From: Fonticella tunisiensis | GTDB taxonomy: Bacteria > Bacillota > Clostridia > Clostridiales > Caloramatoraceae | NCBI RefSeq assembly: GCF_004364155.1 | Contig: NZ_SOAZ01000024.1 | Location: 1-50,195, forward strand | Direction: 5' to 3' | Length of the DNA: 50,195 nt | Shown here: positions 8,478 to 15,042 of the stretch, piece after piece | How the letters are laid out: every line of letters begins with the position of its first letter | How positions within the stretch are numbered: the stretch's first letter is position 1 | The notes under the pieces: generated by a model | Database searches by the model: none | Told to the model about the DNA's origin: nothing | The model's input: the letters and a program-made list of their open reading frames with translations, nothing else | Translations under genes and position numbers: made by a program

Positions 8478-8930
8478 TCACCTTATAAAATAATATATTA
8501 ACCCCACTATAATGGAAGCTGATATGCCGTATACAAGCACAGGGCCTGCTATAACGAACATTTTAGCCCCAACTCCAAAAACGTATCCTTCCCTCTTAAA
8601 CTCCATTGCAGGGGACACTACGGAGTTTGCAAAGCCCGTAATTGGAACTATAGACCCAGCCCCTGCATGTTTTCCTATATTATCGTAAACGCCAATTCCT
8701 GTTAAAAAGGCTCCCAAAAAAATCATAACCGCTGCCACATAGGAATTAACCTCATCCTTTGGTATACCAAGGGATAAAAAATAGTTCATTACAAGCTGGC
8801 CAACATCGCAAATAAGCCCCCCGACGATAAAAGCTGCTGCACAATTCTTTAAAAAACTCGATGAAGGTCCTACCTTTTCAGCCATTTTTAAATAATCCTT
8901 CTTAATCTCTTCTTCCTTTGACCTTTCCAT
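8478..8930 (-). CDS. spoVAC: Stage V sporulation protein AC (SpoVAC)
   Basis: This 150-residue membrane protein has a charged N-terminus, then about four hydrophobic segments with IVPITGFANSVVSPAMEFK as the family signature. SpoVAC acts as a mechanosensitive channel component that releases or takes up DPA. The start is preceded by AGGTGA, which overlaps the stop region of a 47-codon ORF ending at 8935, pointing to translational coupling. spoVAA and spoVAB are absent, as is usual in Clostridia. Confidence 0.92.
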   Translation of the reverse strand: MERSKEEEIKKDYLKMAEKVGPSSSFLKNCAAAFIVGGLICDVGQLVMNYFLSLGIPKDEVNSYVAAVMIFLGAFLTGIGVYDNIGKHAGAGSIVPITGFANSVVSPAMEFKREGYVFGVGAKMFVIAGPVLVYGISASIIVGLIYYFIR

Positions 8931-8934
8931 GGAA

Positions 8935-9078
8935 TCACCTACTGTCCTTTATTTTTTCATTTTCACCCACCAGCGCTGATGATAAATCCACCCTCACTTT
9001 GCCATAATCAAACCTTGTATGTTTATCTTCTCTCTGCTTAACCTTTGAAATATCGCATCTTTTACCGCTATAATACAA
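8935..9078 (-). CDS. Small TTG-start ORF upstream of spoVAC, 47 codons
   Basis: On the minus strand a near-perfect Shine-Dalgarno AGGAGGTGAT precedes a TTG at 9078 by a few bases. The frame stays open for 47 codons and ends in TGA 4 bases before the spoVAC ATG. The predicted product is hydrophilic and basic, starts MYYSGKRCDISKVKQ (TTG read as Met) and ends NEKIKDSR, with one Cys and no membrane segment. I do not recognise the family. Its place between sigF and spoVAC suggests it is the first cistron of the spoVA operon and expressed in the forespore. The alternative is a short leader peptide whose only job is to couple translation. Confidence 0.6.
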   Translation of the reverse strand: MYYSGKRCDISKVKQREDKHTRFDYGKVRVDLSSALVGENEKIKDSR

Positions 9079-9124
9079 AATATCACCTCCTGCTTATACA
9101 GTTATTTTTCCTCATAATTTATAT

Positions 9125-9192
9125 TTAATGTAACTTGTTGTGCTGGTTCTTCTGTAAATAAGCAAGATAAAAAATATATGAAATTCACATTT
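9125..9192. repeat. Palindromic intergenic element, partial copy B
   Basis: This stretch carries the terminal motif CTTGTTGTGCTGG followed by GATAAAAAATATATG and AAATTCACAT, the same order as one arm of the element at 21013-21281. The opposite arm is missing, so it is a solo or truncated copy between the sigF terminator and the small ORF. Confidence 0.6.
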
Positions 9193-9216
9193 AGAAAGCG
9201 AATAACTGAGATAGCT

Positions 9217-9258
9217 TAAAACAAAAAGGGCAAGGACCTAATGATCCCTACCCTTTTT
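9217..9258 (-). terminator. Terminator of the sigF operon
   Basis: On the minus strand a 14-bp stem with G-U pairs (AAAAAGGGTAGGGA with TCCTTGCCCTTTTT) and an 8-base loop directly follows the sigF stop codon and runs into a T tract. It separates the spoIIA operon from the spoVA genes. Confidence 0.82.
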
Positions 9259-10015
9259 AAGTCATAGCCTTTCTTAAATAATCCAGTACCTTCTTTTCAA
9301 TTCTTGATACCTGTACCTGGGATATTCCAAGCCTCTCTGCTATCTGGCTTTGAGTCATATCCTTAAAATACCTGAGAATGATAACCTGTCTTGCCTTTGG
9401 GTCTAAATTGCCTATCAGTTCCTTTAATGCGACCCTGTCAATCAAATCCGAGCCATAGTCATTTCCATCGCTTTTTATCTTGTCAATAAGAAGAACTGGA
9501 GAACCATCATCCTGATGAATGGTTTCATATAGATATTCAGGGGCATTTAGGCTGTCCAGGCTCATAACAACGTCTTCAGAGGTTATGCAGAGCTCATTTG
9601 CAATTTCCTCAACGGTTACTTCCCTCCCATATTGTTTGGAAAGCTTCTCCTTTGCATGTTTAACCTTTTTGGCCGTTTCCTTTACATTTCTGCTTACCTT
9701 GATGATGCCATCATCCCTTATAAACCTTTTTATCTCTCCCATGATCATGGGAACTGCATATGTTGAAAATTTGACGTTGAGGCTGGTATCAAAATTTTTT
9801 ATGGCTTTAATAAGCCCTATGGAACCTATTTGAAACAAATCCTCATACTCGTATCCTCTGTTTAAAAACTTTTTAACTATAACAGAAATGAGCCCTATGT
9901 TCGAGTTTATAAGTATGTCCTGAGCTTCCCGGTCTCCCTGCTGGCTTCTTCCTATAAGTTCCATAACCTCTTCATGGCTCTGAAACTTATAGCTTATGGA
10001 TGAACTATCTTTCAT
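9257..10015 (-). CDS. sigF: RNA polymerase sigma factor SigF (forespore)
   Basis: The 252-residue protein has all sigma-70 regions: region 2 with DLFQIGSIGLIKAIKNFD and the -10-reading RFIRDDGIIKVSR, region 3, and a C-terminal region 4 helix-turn-helix MTQSQIAERLGISQVQVSR. SigF is the first forespore sigma factor and is held by the anti-sigma factor SpoIIAB, encoded 17 bases upstream. Third position in a spoIIAA-spoIIAB-sigF operon makes the assignment to SigF rather than SigG firm. Confidence 0.95.
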   Translation of the reverse strand: MKDSSSISYKFQSHEEVMELIGRSQQGDREAQDILINSNIGLISVIVKKFLNRGYEYEDLFQIGSIGLIKAIKNFDTSLNVKFSTYAVPMIMGEIKRFIRDDGIIKVSRNVKETAKKVKHAKEKLSKQYGREVTVEEIANELCITSEDVVMSLDSLNAPEYLYETIHQDDGSPVLLIDKIKSDGNDYGSDLIDRVALKELIGNLDPKARQVIILRYFKDMTQSQIAERLGISQVQVSRIEKKVLDYLRKAMT

Positions 10016-10032
10016 ATATATTCCTCCATAGA

Positions 10033-10458
10033 TTAAAAGGATTTGAATTCCTTTGTCATCTTTACCCTTGTCCCTTTAAGAGGTTCTGATTCCACTTCAA
10101 GACTGTCCATAAAGGTTTCCATAACGGTGAAACCCATTCCTGACCTTTCAAGCTCAGGCCTGGATGTATATAATGGCTGCTTTGCAAGTTCAACATCTTC
10201 TATTCCCTTGCCATAGTCTGTGACAATCACCGTAAGGGTTCTGCCTTCAATTTTACATTCTATCTCTATCTTCCCACTGGAATTTTCGTAGCCATGTATG
10301 ATTGCATTTGTAACGGCCTCTGAAACGGCGGTTTTCACATCTGAAAGCTCCTCTATGGTTGGGTCCAGCTGAGAAGCAAAGGCGGCAACCACAACCCTTG
10401 CAAAGGCTTCATTTTGAGATTTGCTTGGAAACTCTATTTTCATTTCATTTTTAAACAT
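10033..10458 (-). CDS. spoIIAB: Anti-sigma F factor SpoIIAB (serine kinase)
   Basis: This 141-residue GHKL-type kinase binds sigma F and phosphorylates SpoIIAA on serine. The N box is [13 protein letters not shown], the G1 box DYGKGIED and the G2 region [10 protein letters not shown]. It starts 13 bases after spoIIAA. Length and order agree with the Bacillus and clostridial operon. Confidence 0.95.
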   Translation of the reverse strand: MFKNEMKIEFPSKSQNEAFARVVVAAFASQLDPTIEELSDVKTAVSEAVTNAIIHGYENSSGKIEIECKIEGRTLTVIVTDYGKGIEDVELAKQPLYTSRPELERSGMGFTVMETFMDSLEVESEPLKGTRVKMTKEFKSF

Positions 10459-10471
10459 AGTACATCCCCCT

Positions 10472-10807
10472 TTATAAATTCAAAACGGCTTCATCAATAT
10501 CCCTGTATTCCTTTATTATTTTGAAAAGGCCCCCAAGTTCAAAAACCTTTTTAACAGGAGAAGCCAGGTTTACAATGGCTACCTTTCCGCCCCATTCAGA
10601 AACTTTTCTAAATCTCCCTATAACCACACCAATCCCTGAGCTGTCCATAAAGTTAACTCCGGAAAAATCCAGTATTAAATTTTTTACACCAAGCTCGTCT
10701 ATTTTATTATCAATCTTTATTCTGACCCTCTCCGCCGAATGGTGATCAAGCTCTCCAAGCATTGTAACCACAAGGGCTCCCTTTTTTTGGCTAAACTTTA
10801 AGTTCAT
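10472..10807 (-). CDS. spoIIAA: Anti-anti-sigma factor SpoIIAA
   Basis: This is a 111-residue STAS-domain protein with the phosphorylatable serine in [20 protein letters not shown]. When dephosphorylated by SpoIIE it frees sigma F from SpoIIAB. It is the first gene of the sigF operon, with a GGGGGG-type Shine-Dalgarno site before the ATG and a matching sigma-H promoter at 10841-10869. Confidence 0.95.
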   Translation of the reverse strand: MNLKFSQKKGALVVTMLGELDHHSAERVRIKIDNKIDELGVKNLILDFSGVNFMDSSGIGVVIGRFRKVSEWGGKVAIVNLASPVKKVFELGGLFKIIKEYRDIDEAVLNL

Positions 10808-10840
10808 TAGAATCCCCCCAAAAAATACATATTAACTTAT

Positions 10841-10869
10841 ATATTCTATAAAATGTAAATTTTTCCTTC
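10841..10869 (-). promoter_or_regulatory. Sigma-H promoter of the spoIIAA-spoIIAB-sigF operon
   Basis: On the minus strand GAAGGAAAA at 10861-10869, an 11-base spacer and ATAGAATAT at 10841-10849 match the sigma-H consensus (RnAGGAwww and RnnGAATww) at every defined position. It lies about 35 bases before the spoIIAA start. Sigma-H control of this operon is established in Bacillus. Confidence 0.85.
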
Positions 10870-10877
10870 TAAAGTAT

Positions 10878-10911
10878 AAAAAAACTACGGAATAATCGTT
10901 TAAATTATTCC
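10878..10911 (-). terminator. Terminator of the M16 peptidase gene
   Basis: An 8-bp stem GGAATAAT/ATTATTCC with a 7-base loop is followed on the minus strand by GTAG and seven T residues. It sits just upstream of the sigma-H promoter and insulates it. Confidence 0.7.
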
Positions 10912-10983
10912 CATTCTGACTTAATTTTATACAGGTCTTTTGAAAATCAAACCAAATTTCAACAAAATAAGGTTATGGAAAAT

Positions 10984-12219
10984 CTACGCCGGCAATAAAA
11001 TATGAATTAAAGGCTCCTTAAACACCTTCTCAATAACCCCTTTGATATCCTCTACATTAATTGAATTCATCATTTCCAGGACCTCCTGAAAGTTTAGGGG
11101 ATTTTCATAATTGATTTCTCCATCCAGGAGATATTCCACCATATGGGAAGAGGATTCAAGAGCGATTGCCATATGGGTAAAGAACATATCCTTAATCGTT
11201 TTAATGCTTTCTTCATTAATGCCTAGCTCATTTTTCTTACAGTTATCAATGACCTTTTCTATGACGTTCATCGTATCCTTCAGATTTTCCTCTGAAATAC
11301 CTGCATATATATAAAACATCTTTAAATTCTTAATAAAGTCAATGCTGCTGTATACACTATATGCATATCCCCTTTTATCGCGAAGCTCTTTAAATAATAT
11401 CGAGTTGGCACCTGCACCTATTTTCTCATTCAAAAGTGTCAGAGCCACCTCTTCCCTTCTGCTTAAACTCTGAATGTCAAAGGCGTAAATAAGATGTGTC
11501 TGACTCAATCCCTTCCTATGCCTTACAACCCTTCGAGGATTAATTGCATATTTTCCCTCTGCAAGTACAGGCGCTTCTTTTCCGACCCATTTTCCGAAAT
11601 ACTTTTCCACCATATTAACTACTTCATCATGGCTGTAGGAACTCACAACACATATCGCGGCATTTTTTGGAACATAGTAGTTTCTATAAAATTCCTTAAG
11701 CATATTTATTTTAATGCCCTTCACCGATTTTATGGTGCCTGCTATATAATACTTATGCCATGATTCAGGAAAAGCAGCCTTAAAAAGCCCCAGGTATGAC
11801 TGCTCCTCAGGGTCATCCTTATCCATTTTTATTTCCTCAATGATAACCTTTTTTTCAAGCCTGAATTCCCTTTCAGGGAATATGGAGTTCATCATCATGT
11901 CCGATATTATTTCAAGGCACTCCTCTCCCTTTTCCTTCATAACATCTGCGGTAAGAACGGTGCTGCCATAGGTTGTATATATATCAATATCACCCGCCAG
12001 CCTTTCAATATCATCATTAAGCCTATCCATATTCCTGTTTATTGTTCCTTTAAAGAGCATATGCTCAACCATATGTGCTATTCCATTGTTGTCTTTATCC
12101 TCATAAAGGGACCCTGCCTTAATTCCCATACCAAGTGAGAAGATATCGCTATCTCTGCAGGCAGTTATAACACTAAGTCCATTGCTTAAAATCGTCTTCT
12201 GTACCTCTATGTTTTTCAT
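10984..12219 (-). CDS. M16 family zinc metallopeptidase
   Basis: The protein (411 residues from the preferred start) has the inverted zinc motif HMVEH at about residues 49-53 and a downstream glutamate pair at about 128-129, the third zinc ligand position, then the C-terminal M16 inactive half. This resembles bacterial processing-peptidase homologues such as YmxG/MlpA. I chose the ATG at 12219 because GTGAGG lies 6 bases before it; the longer frame back to 12315 adds hydrophobic residues from what looks like non-coding DNA. It is a single-gene unit between speE (divergent) and the spoIIA operon. The substrate is unknown. Confidence 0.87.
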   Translation of the reverse strand: MKNIEVQKTILSNGLSVITACRDSDIFSLGMGIKAGSLYEDKDNNGIAHMVEHMLFKGTINRNMDRLNDDIERLAGDIDIYTTYGSTVLTADVMKEKGEECLEIISDMMMNSIFPEREFRLEKKVIIEEIKMDKDDPEEQSYLGLFKAAFPESWHKYYIAGTIKSVKGIKINMLKEFYRNYYVPKNAAICVVSSYSHDEVVNMVEKYFGKWVGKEAPVLAEGKYAINPRRVVRHRKGLSQTHLIYAFDIQSLSRREEVALTLLNEKIGAGANSILFKELRDKRGYAYSVYSSIDFIKNLKMFYIYAGISEENLKDTMNVIEKVIDNCKKNELGINEESIKTIKDMFFTHMAIALESSSHMVEYLLDGEINYENPLNFQEVLEMMNSINVEDIKGVIEKVFKEPLIHILLPA

Positions 12220-12350
12220 CCTCAACCTCACCATTTCATATTTGCAGTAAATATATTTTAGCATAAAGAAAGGAAAAATCCATATAGGTTCAAAATGTAT
12301 TTTTATATTGTACAATCCGCATAATAATGATAAAATGCACTATGTACATA

Positions 12351-12379
12351 TTGACATTGCTTGGATAGCATTATTTCAT
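12351..12379 (+). promoter_or_regulatory. Possible speE promoter
   Basis: A perfect -35 box TTGACA at 12351-12356 is followed after 17 bases by the weak -10 box TTTCAT at 12374-12379, about 27 bases before the speE start. The weak -10 box makes this tentative. Confidence 0.35.
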
Positions 12380-12405
12380 GAATTACAAACAGGGGAGGTA
12401 ATCAT

Positions 12406-13245
12406 ATGGATTTATGGCTCAAAGAAATGCAGCTTGAAGGTGAAGGCGTGGCTATGTCCTACAAGATAAAGGAAACTCTTGTCAGGAAGAAAACCAAATA
12501 TCAGGATCTTGCAATTGTTGATGCTGAAGTTTTTGGAAGAATGCTTGTACTTGACGGAATAGTACAAACAACCATAAAGGACGAATTTATATACCATGAA
12601 ATGATTACTCATGTTCCTCTTTTCACCCATCCCAACCCAAAAAAGGTGCTTGTAGTTGGCGGCGGAGACGGAGGTGCAATAAGAGAAATCCTAAGGCATC
12701 CTTCCGTGGAGAAGGCTGTTTTATGTGAAATAGACGGAGATGTTATAGAAGAATGTAAAAAATATCTGCCTGAAATAAGCCATGCCCTTGATGATCCAAG
12801 GTGTGAAATATTCGTAGGTGACGGAATTCAATACGTGAAGGACCACAAAAACGAATTCGACGTAATAATTGTAGACTCCACTGACCCCTTCAGCATTGCC
12901 GAGGGACTATTCGGTGGAAACTTCTATAAGGACATCTATGATGCTCTTACGGAGGATGGTCTTTTCATAGCCCAGACCGAAACGCCTTTCTTCCTTCCAG
13001 ACACAGTTAGAAAGGTGTTTAATGACGCAAAAGCTATTTTCCCAATAACAAAGTTATTTATGGCAGGAATTCCTACATATCCTGGTGGATACTGGAGCTT
13101 TACCATAGGTTCTAAAAAATATGATCCATCACAGGTTGATACAACCAAAATACCTGATTGGGACACTAAATATTACACCCCAGAACTGCACAAAGCTGCA
13201 TTTGTGCTTCCAAAATACATAAAGGATGTAATTGGTGAAAAATAA
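12406..13245 (+). CDS. speE: Polyamine aminopropyltransferase (spermidine synthase)
   Basis: The 279-residue enzyme transfers the aminopropyl group of decarboxylated S-adenosylmethionine to putrescine or a related amine. It has an N-terminal beta domain, the cofactor loop GGGDGG at 85-90, acidic CEID near 107-110 and the catalytic DSTDP at 157-161. The usual GPA after this motif is SIA here ([10 protein letters not shown]), which may affect amine choice. GGGGAGG lies 7 bases upstream of the ATG. The gene is isolated, without speA, speB or speD nearby, and ends in a strong terminator. Confidence 0.9.
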   Translation: MDLWLKEMQLEGEGVAMSYKIKETLVRKKTKYQDLAIVDAEVFGRMLVLDGIVQTTIKDEFIYHEMITHVPLFTHPNPKKVLVVGGGDGGAIREILRHPSVEKAVLCEIDGDVIEECKKYLPEISHALDDPRCEIFVGDGIQYVKDHKNEFDVIIVDSTDPFSIAEGLFGGNFYKDIYDALTEDGLFIAQTETPFFLPDTVRKVFNDAKAIFPITKLFMAGIPTYPGGYWSFTIGSKKYDPSQVDTTKIPDWDTKYYTPELHKAAFVLPKYIKDVIGEK

Positions 13246-13246
13246 C

Positions 13247-13282
13247 AAAAACCACTCTTGGGATAACCAAGGGTGGTTTTTT
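13247..13282 (+). terminator. Terminator of speE
   Basis: A 15-bp stem with one G-U pair (AAAAACCACTCTTGG with CCAAGGGTGGTTTTT) and a 5-base loop lies directly after the stop codon and ends in T residues. Confidence 0.9.
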
Positions 13283-13329
13283 GTTATTTTTCAGCTTCTC
13301 TTCACTCATTTATCTTAAATCGATTAGCG

Positions 13330-13361
13330 AAAACAAAAACACCCCGATTTCTCCATCGGGG
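13330..13361 (-). terminator. Terminator of trpS
   Basis: On the minus strand a 7-bp G/C-rich stem CCCCGAT/ATCGGGG with a 6-base loop is followed by TGTTTTTGTTTT, just after the trpS stop codon. Confidence 0.88.
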
Positions 13362-13369
13362 CGGTAGTT

Positions 13370-14374
13370 TTACTCGTATTTTCTCGGTATAAAACCGACC
13401 TTTTTATAAACCTTTCTCAGGGTTTTCGCCGCAGCCCTTTCTGCCTTATTTGCACCATCCATATAAACCTTTTCAAGGTAGTCCCTGTTGCTTAGAAGAT
13501 AGTCAACCTTTTCTCTAATTGGCCTTAAGGCTTCTATTATAACCTCCGCCGTATCTTCCTTGAACTTTCCATATCCCTGTCCTTCATACCTGTTTACTAT
13601 ATCATCAACGGACTCCCCAGAAAGCTTTGAATATATCGTTATAAGGTTTTTAATTCCCATCTGTTCATCTGAATATCTCACAACTCCAACCGAGTCGGTA
13701 ACTGCCCTTTTAATCTTTCTTCTTATATCTTCCGGCTTATCGAGAAGAAGTATATATGCATTTTCATTTTCATCGGATTTTGACATCTTCTTTTCGGGTT
13801 CCTGAAGGCTCATGATTCTGGCACCAACCTTTGGAATATAGGCTTCCGGAACCTTAAAGGTTTCGCTATACCTGCTGTTAAACCTCTTGGCAATATCCCT
13901 TGCAAGTTCAAGGTGCTGCTTCTGATCCTCACCAACCGGCACCAGATCCGTCTGGTAAAGAAGTATATCGGCTGCCATAAGCACAGGATAGGTAAAAAGT
14001 CCCGCATTTAAGTTAGCCTCGCTCTTTTTTGATTTCTCCTTAAACTGCGTCATCCTGTTGAGCTCTCCCATATAGGTAAGGCAATTTAAAACCCATGCCA
14101 GTTCAGTATGGGCACTTACATGGGATTGAATAAATATAGTGTTTTTCTCAGGATCCAGACCCATTGCAATATACTGTGCAAGCTGAGTCAAAGATCTCTT
14201 TCTAAGAAGGGCAGGCTCCTGAGGAACGGTTATTGCGTGAAGGTCAACTATGCAGTAATAACAGTCAAATTCATCCTGAAGCTCAACCCAGTTTTTAAAC
14301 GCCCCTATATAATTGCCAAGGGTTAATTCACCCGATGGCTGTGCTCCGCTGAATATAACCTTTTTGTCTCCCAT
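13370..14374 (-). CDS. trpS: Tryptophanyl-tRNA synthetase
   Basis: This 334-residue class I synthetase has the HIGH-type signature PSGELTLGNYIGA with GNYIG at about 20-24 and the KMSKS loop at about 196-200. The ATG at 14374 follows AAGGAGATGAT with good spacing; the extra ten codons upstream have no ribosome site. A Trp-specific T-box leader ends about 220 bases upstream (14597), so charging of tRNA-Trp should control expression. Between leader and gene lies a degraded copy of the palindromic repeat (14408-14575). Confidence 0.95.
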   Translation of the reverse strand: MGDKKVIFSGAQPSGELTLGNYIGAFKNWVELQDEFDCYYCIVDLHAITVPQEPALLRKRSLTQLAQYIAMGLDPEKNTIFIQSHVSAHTELAWVLNCLTYMGELNRMTQFKEKSKKSEANLNAGLFTYPVLMAADILLYQTDLVPVGEDQKQHLELARDIAKRFNSRYSETFKVPEAYIPKVGARIMSLQEPEKKMSKSDENENAYILLLDKPEDIRRKIKRAVTDSVGVVRYSDEQMGIKNLITIYSKLSGESVDDIVNRYEGQGYGKFKEDTAEVIIEALRPIREKVDYLLSNRDYLEKVYMDGANKAERAAAKTLRKVYKKVGFIPRKYE

Positions 14375-14407
14375 AAAATCATCTCCTTCTGAATTTATAT
14401 GCATATA

Positions 14408-14575
14408 TATTAAACTGTTGTGTTAGCTATTTATCTTACCCTCACCATCCTGCAAGGATATTTTCTCTATTTTGATTAGCCAGAAAGTAGCAAAGGAATT
14501 GATTTACCCCGAACCTTAGAACTCCTCTGAACAAGGGAAGCAGTAAATGAAATATGTTTTTTCCATGAAAACGAA
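14408..14575. repeat. Palindromic intergenic element, degraded copy D
   Basis: One end reads TTAAACTGTTGTGTTAG, like the CGTTGTGC ends of the other copies. The other part has CCTTAGAACTCCTCTG and AATGAAATATGTTTTTTCC, matching the order of blocks in the left arm of the element at 21013-21281. It lies in the transcribed gap between the T-box terminator and trpS. Confidence 0.5.
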
Positions 14576-14596
14576 ATTATATAAATTTTAGTAATA

Positions 14597-14835
14597 CAAA
14601 AAGCCCTCCATCTCAAAAAGAGACGAAAGGCTGCTTCCGCGGTACCACTCCCATTGGCCATAGGCCCACTCTATCCCGTAACGGGGGACATCCGTCAAAT
14701 CCTACTAAAATTCAGACTGCACTCATGAGCCCATTCAGCATATTCCTTATATCGGGCTTCCACCATTCCCGAATCGCTGTTATAAGGTTGATATACCTAC
14801 TAGCCTCAATCATCGTTTTAACTATTTTGTTGACG
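14597..14835 (-). ncRNA. Trp T-box riboswitch leader of trpS
   Basis: On the minus strand the T-box sequence GTGGTACCGCGG lies at about 14637-14648, preceded by a stem III-like element with CCCGTTACGGG. It is followed by an intrinsic terminator, stem from AGCC at 14602-14605 to GGCT at 14629-14632 and then T residues. Stem I begins with the AGTAGG motif near 14798 and contains CCTTATA/TATAAGG pairing. The putative specifier codon is TGG (tryptophan) at 14731-14733, followed by G, which fits the downstream trpS. Uncharged tRNA-Trp should stabilise the antiterminator. Confidence 0.88.
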
Positions 14836-14965
14836 CTCCGCACGCCTGAAGGCATAGGATTCTTTGGTGTAGTCGGTAGTGCATAAAGCACCATAGGCGA
14901 CAGCCCTGTTACCAGGCTGCCCAGCTTGTCGTATTAGAGTCTTGTACTTGTAGCCATCGAATGAT
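14829..14965 (-). mobile_element. Relic of an IS200/IS605 right end with tnpB C-terminus
   Basis: On the minus strand a frame reads through GYKYKTLIRQAGQPGNRAV to TKESYAFRRAE and a stop, which resembles the tail of TnpB proteins after the last RuvC segment. It ends in GAATC, a hairpin CTATGCC-TTCA-GGCGTGCG and GAGCGTCAAC at 14829-14862. That GAATC-hairpin-GAG-GTCAA layout is the right end, and the 3' end of the guide (omega) RNA, of IS200/IS605 elements such as ISDra2. No tnpA, no rest of tnpB and no left end are present. The residue match is from memory. Confidence 0.6.
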
Positions 14966-14976
14966 GGATTAACTAT

Positions 14977-15005
14977 ATTATACAAAAAATGACTTGCCAG
15001 CACAA
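14977..15005 (-). promoter_or_regulatory. Promoter upstream of the tnpB relic and T-box
   Basis: On the minus strand TTGTGC at 15000-15005, a 17-base spacer and TATAAT at 14977-14982 form a good sigma-A promoter. It is the only clear promoter seen between the methyltransferase stop codon and the T-box, so the leader may start here and run through the IS relic. Confidence 0.6.
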
Positions 15006-15042
15006 GTGCGACATTCATCCCATGCCAAAAGACGCTAAATTT

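Noticed and set aside
12220-12315. Longer N-terminus for the M16 peptidase
   Set aside because: The extra 32 residues are hydrophobic and not family-like, and the internal ATG at 12219 has a properly spaced ribosome site.
14712-15018. Two short minus-strand ORFs (66 and 60 codons) over the T-box leader and IS relic
   Set aside because: One is the tail frame of the tnpB relic; the other runs through T-box stem I and the specifier region. Neither has a convincing start.
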